A DNA stretch of 64,000 nucleotides from Caldilineaceae bacterium (GCA_020846635.1 JADLDO010000006.1:62001-126000); one strand, 5' to 3'; shown: positions 9,117 through 20,643, numbered from the stretch's first letter. Translations and numbers: made by a program. Notes: generated from the sequence alone by a model not told the origin.

Positions 9117-10367
9117 TCACGGCAACAAGCCTCGCAGGAAGTCTAGCGCGCGATTCTTCCAGTCAATCCCTTGTCGAGGTTGCGCGTAGTTCTGGCGGAT
9201 CTTACGCGCATCTTCGTGCAAGCCCCACAGCAGAAGCCCGATACTGGTGGAGTAAGCAGGGCTTTGGAGCGTGCGGCTCATCCCTGTCACCGGCAGGCGG
9301 TTGGAGGGTGTGCCAATGCGTACCGGCATCGCCAGCACACTGCGCCCAAGCTCTGTCAGCCCCGGCACTTGGCTGGAACCTCCTGTGAGGACAACACCCG
9401 CCGAAAGATGGTCATAGTAGCCACTCTCATCAAGCTTCGTGCCGATGATCTCAAGCATTTCGACGGCGCGCGCTTCAAGAATTTCGCAGATAAAGCGGCG
9501 GCTGAAGCTGCGCTCTGCTTTTTCGCCAAAGACCGTTGCCCACACCTTGTCGTCTTCGGGGACGCTCTCCGGCAGCACACTGCCATAGCGCAACTTGAGT
9601 TCTTCGCAGGTTTCAAAGGGCGCATGAAGCCCCACGGCAATATCTTGCGAAAAGTGATTACCGCCCATATCCAATACAATTGTGTGGCAAAGAGCATCCT
9701 CTAAAAATACAGCAATATCGGTTGTACCCCCGCCGATATCGACAACCGCCACACCCATACGCCGCTCATCCGCGCGCAGAACCGCTTCGTTGGCAGCCAG
9801 CGGCTCCAACACCAATTCGTCGACCGCGACATCGTGGGCGGTTACACATTGGGTGATGTCTTTAATTGCCATGCTGCTGCCCGTGACCACATGAGCATCG
9901 ACTTCCAGGCGAAAACCGCTCATGCCCAACGGGTGCTGGACATTGTTTTGTCCATCGACAATCCATTCACGGGCGATGGTGTGGACGATCTCTTTGCTTT
10001 GGGGAAGCGCCACCGCGCGCGCCCCTTCAAGCGCCCGCTGCATGTCGTGCATGGTGACACCCTGGCGGGCATCGACTGGACTAACGCCTTTGCTGTTGAG
10101 GGTGGCGATGTGACTGCCGGCAATGCCCACATAGGCGCTTTCCATATGCTGGCCTGCGTCGGTTTCACATCGTTCGATGGCCTCACCAATGCAAGCAATG
10201 GCTTCGGTGACATTGACCACCACGCCGCGGCGGATCCCCTGGCTCACCGACGTTCCTTCGCCCAGAACGCGCAGCGCCAGATTGCCCAAACTGTCATGGG
10301 TTACACCTGCAAGCAGGGCACATATTTTGGTCGTGCCAATATCAATGGCAGAGATAAATTCTTCCAT
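9117..10367 (-). CDS. ftsA: Cell division protein FtsA
   Basis: 416 aa; [44 protein letters not shown] actin-fold motifs, next to ftsZ. Confidence 0.96.
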   Translation of the reverse strand: MEEFISAIDIGTTKICALLAGVTHDSLGNLALRVLGEGTSVSQGIRRGVVVNVTEAIACIGEAIERCETDAGQHMESAYVGIAGSHIATLNSKGVSPVDARQGVTMHDMQRALEGARAVALPQSKEIVHTIAREWIVDGQNNVQHPLGMSGFRLEVDAHVVTGSSMAIKDITQCVTAHDVAVDELVLEPLAANEAVLRADERRMGVAVVDIGGGTTDIAVFLEDALCHTIVLDMGGNHFSQDIAVGLHAPFETCEELKLRYGSVLPESVPEDDKVWATVFGEKAERSFSRRFICEILEARAVEMLEIIGTKLDESGYYDHLSAGVVLTGGSSQVPGLTELGRSVLAMPVRIGTPSNRLPVTGMSRTLQSPAYSTSIGLLLWGLHEDARKIRQNYAQPRQGIDWKNRALDFLRGLLP

Positions 10368-10399
10368 GCGCTACTTTTTCACTCACCAACTCTGTTCAA

Positions 10400-11395
10400 T
10401 TAACGGACATAAGGCCGGTCTATGAAGCGGACATCCAGGATTTGCGCTGGTTCTTCGGCATTGCGGATCAGGTCGCGCGACACCGATAGATTCTCTAACT
10501 TACTTTCCATATCAAAACCGTCACCCCAGTATACCCAAACTGCGGGATCTGGCAAAGGAAAATTCAAACCTATGGACTTGTTATAGCGGATGATGCCATC
10601 CAACTCCGGCATAGCTTCCACCAATGCCAGCGCGCTGGTCAGGATCTGGGGGTCAATCGCAAGCGGGCCATCGCCGATGACACGCGCTTCCTGCAAGCTG
10701 TCAATAATTTGGGGGAGGGCCAGCTCCGGCAGGGCGCTTTCTTCCAGCGTGGCAACGGGAAGCGCAGCGCCATTCGCCGCCAGCCAATAATTGCCTGCAT
10801 TTGTGACCCACACCGCGGCGGGGGGCATCTCTATGACATTGACGGCAACGGTCGCGGGTAGGCTGACAGCGACCTGGGCATCCTCTACCCAGGGGAGGGC
10901 AAGAAGACGAGCGCGGATCGCTTCGGGTTCCAGCCAAAAGATATTCCAGCCGTCTAGATCGGCGATCTGATAGAGATCGTCGCCGCGCAGCCGGATTAGG
11001 TTGTGGAAGCGCACATCTTCGCGATAGACAAACCACTCCTCTGCGGTGTGGAGCATAAACAGGCTTGTCAATGCGCCCACCACCAAGAGCAGGCTCAGCG
11101 CCTTGCTCAGAGACCAGGGGGTGGGTTGCAGTACCGCGGGCATTTCAAGCCCCTGCAAGTGGCTGCCCAAGTCCGTGGGCATAGGAATGCGCGCAAAGAC
11201 TGCCTCAAAGCGACGTTTCTGGCGTGAGGCCGCACGCTTGCGCCGCGCCTGATGATAGGGATTGGGCAAAGTGCTTTTGCTGCGCCCTGGCGAACGATTT
11301 GGGGAAGGCTTTTGCGACGGCTGTTGGGCCGGTTTCTGCCGTGATCCGCGGGGCGATCCAGAAGCAGATGTACGCAACACGGGCTGGCTGTTCAT
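10400..11395 (-). CDS. ftsQ: Cell division protein FtsQ/DivIB (POTRA domain)
   Basis: 331 aa; basic N-terminus, one TM segment, LIRLRGDDLYQIADLDGWNIFWLEPEAIRARLLALPWVEDAQVAVSLPATVAVNVIEMPPAAVW POTRA; position in dcw cluster. Confidence 0.85.
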   Translation of the reverse strand: MNSQPVLRTSASGSPRGSRQKPAQQPSQKPSPNRSPGRSKSTLPNPYHQARRKRAASRQKRRFEAVFARIPMPTDLGSHLQGLEMPAVLQPTPWSLSKALSLLLVVGALTSLFMLHTAEEWFVYREDVRFHNLIRLRGDDLYQIADLDGWNIFWLEPEAIRARLLALPWVEDAQVAVSLPATVAVNVIEMPPAAVWVTNAGNYWLAANGAALPVATLEESALPELALPQIIDSLQEARVIGDGPLAIDPQILTSALALVEAMPELDGIIRYNKSIGLNFPLPDPAVWVYWGDGFDMESKLENLSVSRDLIRNAEEPAQILDVRFIDRPYVR

Positions 11396-11404
11396 GGGCA
11401 GTCC

Positions 11405-12562
11405 CTAGTGAGTTGTGCTGTTTTGTTGGCGGTCATCATAACGGGCCAACGCTAATTGTACCAGACGATCGACAAGTTCGGGATAGGGGATACCGCTCGC
11501 TTCCCATAGCTTGGGATACATGCTGATGTGCGTAAAACCAGGCATGGTGTTAATTTCATTCAAATAGAAATTGCCGCTTTGGTCATCCAGCAAAAAGTCA
11601 ACGCGTGCCAGCCCTGTGCCGTCAACGGCATGAAAGGCAGCGATCGCCATCTCCTGCACGCGGGCTGCCTGGTGGGGCGTGAGTTGTGCGGGGATGAGCA
11701 GTTGGCTGGAATCATCCAGATACTTGGCGGCATAATCATAGAACTCGCGACCGGGGATGATCTCGCCCGGCACGCTGGCAATGGCGTCGTCGTTGCCCAA
11801 GACACTGACTTCGATCTCGCGACAGTGGGGAACCGCCTCCTCGACCAATACCTTGCGGTCATAGCGCGCGGCGATGCCGATGGCCGCGCGTAGTTCTTGC
11901 CGGTTGCGCGCTTTGGTCACACCGACGCTGCTGCCCATGTTGGCAGGCTTGACAAAGAGGGGATAGGGCATGGCTGCTTCGATGGCGGCACAAATTGCCT
12001 CTGGATCGGCCTCATAGGCATTGCGTAGGATCACGCGGTGCGGCGCTTGGGGCAGCCCTGCGGCGGCAAACAATTGTTTTGCCAGGGCCTTATCCATCGC
12101 CAGGGCACTGCTGGCAACGCCGCAACCCACATAGGGTAAGTTCGCCATCTCAAGCAGCCCCTGAATCGTGCCGTCTTCGCCATAGGGGCCGTGGAGAACC
12201 GGGAAAATTACGTCGATGGCCGCCAGTTGCGGCGCCTGGTTTGTGCTGGGCAAGAGCGCCCAATTCTCCGTAGGCTCACCCTGGTCTATCGTCGTTTGGC
12301 CGTTTTCGGCGTAGGGCGAACCTGCGGCGTTGTCGCTGAGAAGCTTCATTGGGTCGCCACCAATCAACCAACGCCCGGCGGGCGTGATGCCGATGGGCGC
12401 CACTTGGTAGCCGGCGCGGCCAAGCGCATCGATGACATTGGCGGCGCTTGCCAAAGAGACTTCATGTTCGCTGCTGCGCCCGCCAAAGACAACGCCGATG
12501 CGCAATGGTTTTTCAAAGCCGTTAGGCTTAGATACATTTTGATCAGTCACTGGACCATTCAC
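11405..12562 (-). CDS. ddl: D-alanine--D-alanine ligase
   Basis: 385 aa; [67 protein letters not shown]. Confidence 0.96.
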   Translation of the reverse strand: MNGPVTDQNVSKPNGFEKPLRIGVVFGGRSSEHEVSLASAANVIDALGRAGYQVAPIGITPAGRWLIGGDPMKLLSDNAAGSPYAENGQTTIDQGEPTENWALLPSTNQAPQLAAIDVIFPVLHGPYGEDGTIQGLLEMANLPYVGCGVASSALAMDKALAKQLFAAAGLPQAPHRVILRNAYEADPEAICAAIEAAMPYPLFVKPANMGSSVGVTKARNRQELRAAIGIAARYDRKVLVEEAVPHCREIEVSVLGNDDAIASVPGEIIPGREFYDYAAKYLDDSSQLLIPAQLTPHQAARVQEMAIAAFHAVDGTGLARVDFLLDDQSGNFYLNEINTMPGFTHISMYPKLWEASGIPYPELVDRLVQLALARYDDRQQNSTTH

Positions 12563-13547
12563 CTATAAGCTGTACTTCCGGCGTTAGGACGATGCCGAAG
12601 CGCCCTTCTACGGTAGTTTGGATTTGCGCCATCAAGCGCACGACATCTTGGGCCGTGGCTGCGCCCACCCCGCCAGGATTGACAATGAAATTGGCGTGAA
12701 GGCTGCTGACCTCCACCCCGCCGACGCGGGCTCCTTTGAGCCCGGCTGCTTCGATCAGCCGTCCGGCATGGTCGCCGGGTGGGTTGACAAAGGTGCTGCC
12801 CAAACTAGGCTCCACCGGTTGGGTGCGCCGCCGGTGCTGGAGAAACTGGTCGGCGCGGCTGCGAATTTCGGCTTCTTCGCCCCGGTTCAGGCGGAAATAG
12901 GCGCTCAACACCACTGGATTGAACCCGGCACGCAGCGCCGTAGGCTGTTTGAGCCGGCTGGCGCGGTAGGCATAGGCGAAATCTGGCTGCGGGACTTCCA
13001 CCACATCCCCGGCGGCGTCAATCAGCATGGCGCAGGCGAGTGTATCCTTGACTTCGCCGCCATGCGCCCCGGCATTGCCCACCACCGCACCCCCCACAGT
13101 GCCGGGCACACTCACGGCCCACTCCAGCCCGGTCAACCCCTCGCGCACGCTCTGGCGCGCAACCCCGGCCATGAGCGCACCACTTTCTGCCATCAGATAG
13201 GGCCGCGGATCGTGCGGCTGATCACAGCGGGGGGGAGCTTCCACGCGCACTTGGCGACAGCGGTTGTGGATGACCAAGCCACGAATGCCCGCATCGCTGA
13301 TCAGCATATTACTGCCGCCACCCAAGAGAAAATAGGGCAGTTCTACCCTGCGCGCCCATTGCACCAACTGTACCATCTGCTCCGTGCTCTTCACGGTGGC
13401 AAAGTATTGTGCAGGGCCGCCCACCTTCATAGAGGTGTAGGGCGCAAGCATGACGCCGCTTTGGATGGTGAGCCCCAGTTGCGCGGGAAGTGCCAGATCG
13501 AGCAGGTTTGTTGTTCCTTTTGCGTTCTCCGGTATAGCCGGCGGCAT
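12543..13547 (-). CDS. murB: UDP-N-acetylenolpyruvoylglucosamine reductase
   Basis: 334 aa; [72 protein letters not shown]. Confidence 0.95.
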   Translation of the reverse strand: MPPAIPENAKGTTNLLDLALPAQLGLTIQSGVMLAPYTSMKVGGPAQYFATVKSTEQMVQLVQWARRVELPYFLLGGGSNMLISDAGIRGLVIHNRCRQVRVEAPPRCDQPHDPRPYLMAESGALMAGVARQSVREGLTGLEWAVSVPGTVGGAVVGNAGAHGGEVKDTLACAMLIDAAGDVVEVPQPDFAYAYRASRLKQPTALRAGFNPVVLSAYFRLNRGEEAEIRSRADQFLQHRRRTQPVEPSLGSTFVNPPGDHAGRLIEAAGLKGARVGGVEVSSLHANFIVNPGGVGAATAQDVVRLMAQIQTTVEGRFGIVLTPEVQLIGEWSSD

Positions 13548-13549
13548 GG

Positions 13550-15085
13550 CTACTGCTCTTTGCTTTCTGGTTTTCGCGCCAACTGCCGGTCATGGAGTTG
13601 GGCCAGGAGCAATTCCCCGATGCGATAGCTGTCGCCTGCGCCGAGGATGATGACAACATCGCCCGGTTGCACGGCCTCGGCAAGAGACTCGGCGCTTTCT
13701 ACCAGACCGCCGCTGTAACGGATGGCGGGGTGGGGGCTGGCGGCTACCACGGCCTCGGCACTGACGCTGCCGTCATCCTGTTCGCGCGCCGCAAAAATGT
13801 TGGTCACAAGCACCTGGTCGGCGTCGCTGAAACTGTGTGCCATCTCATGCAGCAGCAGGCGCGTGCGGCTAAAGGTGTGGGGCTGAAAGACTGCCCAAAT
13901 GCGACGCGTGGGGAAACGGTCACGCGCTGCGCCCAATGTCGCCCTGATCTTGGTGGGATGGTGGGCGTAGTCATCAATGACCACAATGTCATTGATCTCG
14001 CCGATCTGCTGGAAGCGACGATCCGCGCCGCGGTAGCTGCTGAGGGCGTTGCAGGCGTCGGTGATGTCAACCTCGCACCAGACCGCGGCGGCAATGGCGG
14101 CGAGGGCGTTGCGTACGTTGTGATGCCCCGGCACTTCTAATGTGAGCGTACAGGCGGGCAGCCCCCAGTGCAGCAGCTCGGCATGAGAGCCACTGCCGGC
14201 AACCGGCGCAAGGTTGACGGCTTGCAGGTCGGCTGCGGGGTCAAGACCATAGGTGATCCAATCTGGCCCGCGCGAGAAGCCATAGGCGCGCAACTGTTCG
14301 GCCCCAGCATCATCACGGCAGGTGATCATCAATCCCCGGCGGTCAACATTATCCACAAATTGCATAAAGGCGTGGCGGAAGCTGGCGGGCGTGGGGTAGC
14401 AGTCGGGATGGTCCCACTCGACGTTGGTGATGACGGCAACGGTGGGATGGAGGCCAAGAAACATATGGTCATATTCGTCCGCTTCGACGACAAAATACGG
14501 ACTTGTCCCCGCGGCGGCGTTGCCGATCCCCGGCAGGTCGGCCCCAATGATGTAGCCAGGGGCAAGACCGGCGTGGGTCAAGATATGGACGAGCATGGCT
14601 GTGGTGGTGCTTTTGCCCGCGGTGCCTGCCACCGCAATGACGCGACGGCCCGCCAAGAGCGCAGGTAGAAAATCCAGGCGTTTGACGACTGGAATACCCA
14701 ACCTTTCCGCGGCTTGACGTTCTGGATTCTCGCGATGGATGGCGCTGCTGATCAGCACCACATCGGGGCGTTGGTCAACAGGCAGGCCAAGCAAGTTCTC
14801 TGCGGCCTGTTGGGGGGCGACCATTGCCCCGCGCTCGACCAAGCGCTCGGTCTTGGCATTGGGCTGGCGGTCGCTGCCGCTGACACGTATCCCCATGTCG
14901 AGCAGGACATGGGCGATCGGGCTCATCCCTGCCCCGCCGATGCCCAGCAGGTGGATATGCAGTTGGGGATCGCGCTGCTCAAGACGTGTTGCCCACGGGT
15001 GAGCGATTACATTCGGATCCGGAAAGTTCGGATCAGGCAAACTCGAATCAGACAAGCTTGTGTCCCTATCAGTCGTGCTAGCCAC
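13550..15085 (-). CDS. murC: UDP-N-acetylmuramate--L-alanine ligase
   Basis: 511 aa; [57 protein letters not shown]. Confidence 0.96.
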   Translation of the reverse strand: MASTTDRDTSLSDSSLPDPNFPDPNVIAHPWATRLEQRDPQLHIHLLGIGGAGMSPIAHVLLDMGIRVSGSDRQPNAKTERLVERGAMVAPQQAAENLLGLPVDQRPDVVLISSAIHRENPERQAAERLGIPVVKRLDFLPALLAGRRVIAVAGTAGKSTTTAMLVHILTHAGLAPGYIIGADLPGIGNAAAGTSPYFVVEADEYDHMFLGLHPTVAVITNVEWDHPDCYPTPASFRHAFMQFVDNVDRRGLMITCRDDAGAEQLRAYGFSRGPDWITYGLDPAADLQAVNLAPVAGSGSHAELLHWGLPACTLTLEVPGHHNVRNALAAIAAAVWCEVDITDACNALSSYRGADRRFQQIGEINDIVVIDDYAHHPTKIRATLGAARDRFPTRRIWAVFQPHTFSRTRLLLHEMAHSFSDADQVLVTNIFAAREQDDGSVSAEAVVAASPHPAIRYSGGLVESAESLAEAVQPGDVVIILGAGDSYRIGELLLAQLHDRQLARKPESKEQ

Positions 15086-15626
15086 GCACGCGAATGATCA
15101 ATAAGACCGCAACCGGCACAATCCAATAGACTGGATTGTCAAAGAGCACGGGGGGAAGGTAATCCACCAGGGTCGTCGCCAGGTTGGTCAGTTGGTTGTC
15201 GAACGTTACCAATTGACCGATAGGATAGCCATAGGCGTCCTGGTAGTACCAGAGTGTTCCGGCAATCAGGTAGCCATTGAGCAAACCAATCAGCAGGCTG
15301 ATCAAGGTTCCCTGTGGAGGGGGAGCGGGCGTTCCGACAAAGTTAAGCGTCCGTCCAGAATAGGCCCCAAAGACAATGATAATAAAGATGAGGCTATAGA
15401 AGGTGCTGAGAAGCAGGTCGTTTGCCGTGCCACCCTCGCCGCCACCGCCAAAAGAAGCGCCCAGGGCTGTGAGCAGGCTTGTCAGTTGATCTTCAAAAAA
15501 AGTCAAAATGAAAATCGCCACCAAGATGATCAGGGTGCTGCCTAGCTCTTTGACATAGCCGCGGGCTAGTCCGATTAAAGCCACCATCAGCGCGATGCTG
15601 ATAAAGACAAGTTCAACTGGTCCCAT
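15078..15626 (-). CDS. Multi-TM membrane protein, CvpA-like
   Basis: 182 aa; [41 protein letters not shown] resembles the CvpA family N-terminus; several hydrophobic segments. Confidence 0.55.
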   Translation of the reverse strand: MGPVELVFISIALMVALIGLARGYVKELGSTLIILVAIFILTFFEDQLTSLLTALGASFGGGGEGGTANDLLLSTFYSLIFIIIVFGAYSGRTLNFVGTPAPPPQGTLISLLIGLLNGYLIAGTLWYYQDAYGYPIGQLVTFDNQLTNLATTLVDYLPPVLFDNPVYWIVPVAVLLIIRVRG

Positions 15627-15725
15627 GATGCCGTCGCATACGGCTCGTCCAAGTAGTCGCCAAACGGCTTGCTGCGTCTGAAGTTCATGCCGTTTCAGCG
15701 CCGGGCCGGGTAACGAAGAAGAAAG

Positions 15726-16385
15726 TTACGTTTTTGCTTTGGCGCCACCTTTGATGGTGGTGGCAGCCAATACCAAGAGCAGGGTTAACAGGATGACAAG
15801 CCCCAAATTGCCTGCCGAGGTGACAACACCCCACAGGCTGCTGATACCGTCCCAAATTAGTTGCAGCCCGCCGCCCAATAGGCCCGACAGGTTGAGCCCT
15901 TCTTCATCGACGATGGTGAATTCGCCGCCAGGAGCAAAGAGCGCCACCAGGCTTGGCCCAAAGGCAACCGCGAAAAAGAGGCCGTTGAGAATGCCGAAAA
16001 GAATTGCCCAGCCATTACGCAGGCTTTTCTTATCGTCGATCATGATATTGGAAAGTATATAGGAGCCCACAAAGAGCGCCACCCAGGCCACAAAGAGAAA
16101 CGATGTACGCGCATCTTCGGCGACCAGGGCTGGGGCGCTGCCAATGGCGGCGAGGGCATCCTCTTGGTTGCCGGTAAAGCCACCCTCTTGGGCAAAGGTC
16201 AACGCTGCACCCCCCAAGTTGGCGATGTTGATAATCATGTCGCCTTCTTGTTGCAGCAAAAGCCAGGCAATGAGGGCAATGAGAAAAACGGTGAGTTCGC
16301 GGCGTGCGCCCCGTCGCCATCCCAGCCATCCAAAAAAGGCCAAAAATATGATAAAGGAAATGATAATCGCTGCTTGGCCGGTCAT
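15726..16385 (-). CDS. Multi-TM membrane protein, weakly CvpA-like
   Basis: 219 aa; IIISFIIFLAFFGWLGWRRGARRELTVFLIALIAWLLL and further TM segments. Confidence 0.5.
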   Translation of the reverse strand: MTGQAAIIISFIIFLAFFGWLGWRRGARRELTVFLIALIAWLLLQQEGDMIINIANLGGAALTFAQEGGFTGNQEDALAAIGSAPALVAEDARTSFLFVAWVALFVGSYILSNIMIDDKKSLRNGWAILFGILNGLFFAVAFGPSLVALFAPGGEFTIVDEEGLNLSGLLGGGLQLIWDGISSLWGVVTSAGNLGLVILLTLLLVLAATTIKGGAKAKT

Positions 16386-16430
16386 AGCCTGGATGCCCGC
16401 ACCTCTGGCGGGCGTTACACTGGAATGTTC

Positions 16431-17657
16431 TTATCCTTTAGCGGTCATTGCGATCAGCGTATCGGCAATGTTCTGCGCGGCGTTGGGTTGAGCCAATGCT
16501 GCCGCGGCTTCGGCCATTGCAGTGCGCCGCTCACTTTGGTTTAGCAACTCTACCACAACACGCGCCAAATCATCGGCTAACTTGTTGTCAGCGACGATGA
16601 CCGCAGCTCCATGTTGGGCCAGTTGTTCGGCGTTGCGCTGTTGATTGACGCCGGTTTGGGGCAACGGCACCAAGATGGACGGTAGCCCCGCGACAGGAAA
16701 TTCACCCAATGTACTCGCCCCTGCGCGTGCCACGGTGAGATCCGCCGCGGCCAGAGCCAGGGACATCGTTTCATGCAGATAGTCCACAGGATGATAGCGA
16801 CGCAGCGACCCTCCATCCAAAATCCCTGTCGCGCGTATCGTCTGCATCTGCTCTTTGGCAAGCCCCCAATCACGCTGACCCACGACATGAAGCACATGCG
16901 CGTGGGGAAGGAGATCGGGCAGGGCCGCCCAAGTTGCCTGGTTGATGCTGCGCGAGCCTTGACTGCCTCCCCAAACCAAGACCAGCGGCAGGTCATCGCT
17001 GCCATCCATCGCTGGGCGGTCGATCGTCCGCGCGAGTTGCTGGCGTGCGCTTGCGCGGCTCTGTGCTGCCTCCACCAATTCCCGGCGTACAGGATAGCCG
17101 GTGACGACTGCTTTGCCCCTGGGTGCAAGACCACCGAAATAGCTTGCCGCTTCGGGAAAACTCACTGCCACTCGCTGCGCCAAACGACTTAACCAGAGAA
17201 TGGCCGCGCCTGGTATCATGTCCGGCAGATAGATCAGCACTGGAATCCGCCGCCAACGACAGGCCAGAACGACAGGGGCGCATACATAACCCCCGGTTAC
17301 GAAACAGACATCGGGGCGAAAATCGCGCAGGATGGCAAGACTTTGACGAACCCCTTTGAGCATCTTGCCAAGATTCGCCAGTGCCGTAAGTGGGTTCTTG
17401 CCACGCAGTTGACCGGTGTCGATGCCCCGGTATGGAATTTCGGCCCGCTCTACCAAGCCCTGCTCCATGCCGCCCACACTACCCACCCAAAGCAGTTGAA
17501 CCGCCTCAGGTGCGGTGGCTGCTGCGGGAGCTGTTGCGGGGACGGACGGGTTGTCCGGCGCTGCGGCTGTTTGTCCCACTTGGGCCAGTTGTGACGCTAC
17601 GGCTAGCGCGGGGTAGACGTGTCCCCCCGTTCCCCCACCCGAAATTAAAACGCGCAT
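16431..17657 (-). CDS. murG: UDP-N-acetylglucosamine--N-acetylmuramyl-(pentapeptide) pyrophosphoryl-undecaprenol N-acetylglucosamine transferase
   Basis: 408 aa; MRVLISGGGTGGHVYPALAVASQL, WGGSQGSRSINQ, AADLTVARAGASTLGEFPVAGLPSILVPLP. Confidence 0.96.
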   Translation of the reverse strand: MRVLISGGGTGGHVYPALAVASQLAQVGQTAAAPDNPSVPATAPAAATAPEAVQLLWVGSVGGMEQGLVERAEIPYRGIDTGQLRGKNPLTALANLGKMLKGVRQSLAILRDFRPDVCFVTGGYVCAPVVLACRWRRIPVLIYLPDMIPGAAILWLSRLAQRVAVSFPEAASYFGGLAPRGKAVVTGYPVRRELVEAAQSRASARQQLARTIDRPAMDGSDDLPLVLVWGGSQGSRSINQATWAALPDLLPHAHVLHVVGQRDWGLAKEQMQTIRATGILDGGSLRRYHPVDYLHETMSLALAAADLTVARAGASTLGEFPVAGLPSILVPLPQTGVNQQRNAEQLAQHGAAVIVADNKLADDLARVVVELLNQSERRTAMAEAAAALAQPNAAQNIADTLIAMTAKG

Positions 17658-18849
17658 AGGCTGTCTGCGGATCAGTTGAGATTGGGGATGCCGCGGTGGC
17701 CTCCCGGCTGATACTGAGTAAGATTCCGACGGCAGCCATTACCGTCAACAGCGAACTGCCCCCATACGAAATGAAAGGCAGGGTGATACCTGTTGCTGGG
17801 GCAATGGCAAGCGCCACGCCTGCATTCAGCAGAGCCTGGAGCGCCAACAAGGATGTGATGCCAGTCGCAAGCAACATACCAAATGTATCGGGGGCGCGCA
17901 AGGCAGTGCGTAGCCCTCGATAGACCAACAGGCAGAAGAGGAAGATGACCAGGAGCGTACCCAAAAGCCCCAGTTCTTCACCGATAATGGCAAAAATATT
18001 GTCGCTCCAGCCCAATGGCACACCCCCAGGAAGCTTATAGTCACTGCCACCAAGTCCTTGACCGAAGATTCCCCCGTTGACGATGGCGCGCAGGGTGCGC
18101 GTTGCCTGCCATTCCTGGCTTTCCAGCGGGTTGGAGATTCCCTGTAAATAGCGTTCGATACGCGGGCCGGCATAGGCGCTGTAGTGAATGATCAGCCAGA
18201 AGGTGGCGCTGCCCCCCAACCCCACAACCAATAACTGGCGCAGTTCGGCCCCGGCAATGAAGAACATGATGGAGGCTGTGGCAACAATCAGGACGGCTGT
18301 ACTAATTTTGGGTTGGGCCACCAGCAAGAGGGTGACAATCCCCATCAACACGGCAAAGGGAAGCAAACCGACCTGGACATTGCGGATGCGTTCGCCCTTG
18401 CTGGCGAGCCAGGCGCTGACATAGACAATAATGATGATCTGGGCGGGTTCGGCGGGCTGGATACTGCCGGAAAAGAGTGTGCGTGTCGAGCCGAGAATCT
18501 CAACGCCCAAGACAATGACCGCGGTGAGGGCGAGGAAGGCCCCGATCATCAGCAGCACGCTCCAACGCTGCCACAGGGTATAGGGAATACGCATCGTCAC
18601 AATCATGGCGACCGTGCCGACCCCCAGCCACATGAGCTGCCTGATGAAGTAGTAGAGGGGGTCATCAAATACGTAGATGCCAATCGTGTAGCTGGCGCTA
18701 AAGACCATGATGACGCCGAGCGTGAGCAAGGTCGCCACGATGGTGAGCAGTCCCCAATCATAGCTGCCGCTGTGGGCTTTGGTCGAGGATGGCTTGGAGG
18801 TTGCTGGCTTGCTTGGCATTGCTTTGGCTGTCATTGCTCTGGTTGCCAT
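17506..18849 (-). CDS. ftsW: Lipid II polymerase/flippase FtsW (SEDS)
   Basis: 447 aa; LGVIMVFSASYTIGI, NIFAIIGEELGLLGTLLVIFLFCLLVYRGL, GITLPFISYGGSSLL. Confidence 0.95.
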   Translation of the reverse strand: MATRAMTAKAMPSKPATSKPSSTKAHSGSYDWGLLTIVATLLTLGVIMVFSASYTIGIYVFDDPLYYFIRQLMWLGVGTVAMIVTMRIPYTLWQRWSVLLMIGAFLALTAVIVLGVEILGSTRTLFSGSIQPAEPAQIIIIVYVSAWLASKGERIRNVQVGLLPFAVLMGIVTLLLVAQPKISTAVLIVATASIMFFIAGAELRQLLVVGLGGSATFWLIIHYSAYAGPRIERYLQGISNPLESQEWQATRTLRAIVNGGIFGQGLGGSDYKLPGGVPLGWSDNIFAIIGEELGLLGTLLVIFLFCLLVYRGLRTALRAPDTFGMLLATGITSLLALQALLNAGVALAIAPATGITLPFISYGGSSLLTVMAAVGILLSISREATAASPISTDPQTAYARFNFGWGNGGTRLPRASRSVTTGPSGTNSRSAGQPVRPRNSSRSSHRT

Positions 18850-18882
18850 TTTTGTAAATCGCTCGCTGTTAATCGGCCGCTG

Positions 18883-20643
18883 TTAATCGGCGTTGGAGCC
18901 TACGCGTGTTTCGGAAACTTCGCGTTGTTGTATAGTACGACGTACAAGTTGCCGAAAGTGTTCGCCACGTTCTTCAAAATCTTGATATGCGTCAAAACTG
19001 GTGCCGCCGGGCGAGAGCAAAATGACACTGTTGGGGCCTGCCACGCGCGCGGCCAACTCCACTGCCTCGTCGAGCCGTTGCACCACGGCACAGTTGGGGG
19101 CCTTCTGTTGCAGGAAGCGAGCGCGCTCCTGCACTGTACGTACGATCATCGGCCCGCTTTGTCCAAAACCGATCAGGAAGTTGACCCGTCCTACGGCTTC
19201 GCTGGCAAAGGTATCCCAGGGCAGATTCTTATCCTTGCCGCCAGCCAGCAGAATGATCGTCTGCTTGGCAGGGTCAAAGCTGCGAATGGCGGCGATGGCG
19301 CGTTCCGGCGAGGTCGCGATGCTGTCGTTGATCCAGGTGACATTGCCCGTGCCGCCGATTACTTCGAGCCGGTGGGCGACTCCATGAAAATCGCGGGCGG
19401 TTGCGCTCATGGCGGCTGTTTCTGCGCCAGCCGCATAGGCAACTGCACAGGCGGTCAGCAGATTGCTGATGTTGTGGTCGCCGCGCAGTTGTACTTCGTC
19501 GCGCGTGCAGATGGGCTGGCCGTTGATCATCAGCATATTGCCTGCCAGCCATGCTCCCTGCTCAAGTTCGGCTTGGCGTGAGACGGGGACAATTTGGACG
19601 CCTTGTTCTTCGAGCGCGGCGCGCGTCTCGGCCAGCATATCTTCCAACTTCCAGTCGCCCGGCAGTTTGCGCCGCTTGATGTTCTTGAGCGGTGGCGCGA
19701 GGCGGCTGGTCACTGGGTCATCCAAATTGACGACCAGGGTCGAGCCGGCCCCCATTTGGCACAGGAGGTTGAGCTTGGCCTCGGCATAGGCCGCCATGTT
19801 GGGATGGCGATCCAAATGGTTGGGTGTTAGGTTGGTAATGGTCGCAATATCTGGCCCCAGGCGTTCCATCGGCCCCCAAGCGATGGTGGGGTCAAAGAGT
19901 TCCAACTGGAAGCTGCTCAGTTCAAGAACCAGCGGCTCATGTGGCTCCACGGTCTGCAAGCGGTCAATCAGCGGTGCGCCGATGTTGCCGCCCACGTGTG
20001 GCGTTAGCCCTTGCGCCTCTAGGATTTTGCCGATGAGCGTGGTCGTTGTGGTTTTGCCACTGCTGCCGGTGACGCCAATCAGCGGCCCCAGACGCAAAGT
20101 TTGTGCCATCTGAAAGGTCAAGAGGCTGTCGTTGCTTAAAGGAATGTTTTGCGACAAGGCTGCTTGCACAAATGGGTTCTGTGGGGGAACGCCGCCGCTG
20201 AGGCAGAGCAAGGCGCACTCATTGAGGAGCGACAGCGGATGGCTTCCCAAGACCAATTCGATGGGTAAGTCTCCCAGAGAGACAATCTCGGCGTGCAATT
20301 TTTCGGGTGAAGCGAGATCGCTGATGACGACATTGGCCCCGACACCCGCAAAAAAGCGCGCAAGCGCCAATCCCTGGCGTGCCAGGCCCAAGATCACGAC
20401 TTTGCGTCCGGCAAAGGCTTGTGCAACCGTCACTTTGCTGGCGAGATGCGGAATGGTGATGTTCCCGTTGTTGCCCACGACAGTCACTCTCGTTTCAGCC
20501 TTGGGAAGGAGGGTCCGAACAGGCGTCGCCGCGCGCCCGCCTGGGGTGGCGAGGGCGGGATGCTGCTCTTGCCGGATCTGTTCTGGTTCCCAATGCACAT
20601 TTTTTGTGCCTCGTATTGCGGTTCCACCTTTTGATCGTCGCAC
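18883..20643 (-). CDS. murD: UDP-N-acetylmuramoylalanine--D-glutamate ligase
   Basis: KVVILGLARQGLALARFFAGVGANVVISD, GVTGSSGKTTTTTLIGKIL, WINDSIATSPERAIAAIRSF; true start probably downstream of annotated Met. Confidence 0.93.
   Translation of the reverse strand: MRRSKGGTAIRGTKNVHWEPEQIRQEQHPALATPGGRAATPVRTLLPKAETRVTVVGNNGNITIPHLASKVTVAQAFAGRKVVILGLARQGLALARFFAGVGANVVISDLASPEKLHAEIVSLGDLPIELVLGSHPLSLLNECALLCLSGGVPPQNPFVQAALSQNIPLSNDSLLTFQMAQTLRLGPLIGVTGSSGKTTTTTLIGKILEAQGLTPHVGGNIGAPLIDRLQTVEPHEPLVLELSSFQLELFDPTIAWGPMERLGPDIATITNLTPNHLDRHPNMAAYAEAKLNLLCQMGAGSTLVVNLDDPVTSRLAPPLKNIKRRKLPGDWKLEDMLAETRAALEEQGVQIVPVSRQAELEQGAWLAGNMLMINGQPICTRDEVQLRGDHNISNLLTACAVAYAAGAETAAMSATARDFHGVAHRLEVIGGTGNVTWINDSIATSPERAIAAIRSFDPAKQTIILLAGGKDKNLPWDTFASEAVGRVNFLIGFGQSGPMIVRTVQERARFLQQKAPNCAVVQRLDEAVELAARVAGPNSVILLSPGGTSFDAYQDFEERGEHFRQLVRRTIQQREVSETRVGSNAD

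Noticed and set aside
12618-13628. 336-aa ORF opposite murB
   Set aside because: Antisense to conserved murB; no recognisable domain.
17506-17657. Sequencing frameshift as the cause of the ftsW/murG overlap
   Set aside because: Cannot be excluded, but MurG's start is conserved and intact and FtsW core motifs end well before the overlap, so no frameshift is needed to explain either protein.
18313-19581. 422-aa ORF opposite ftsW/murD
   Set aside because: Shadow ORF crossing two genuine genes; low-complexity composition.
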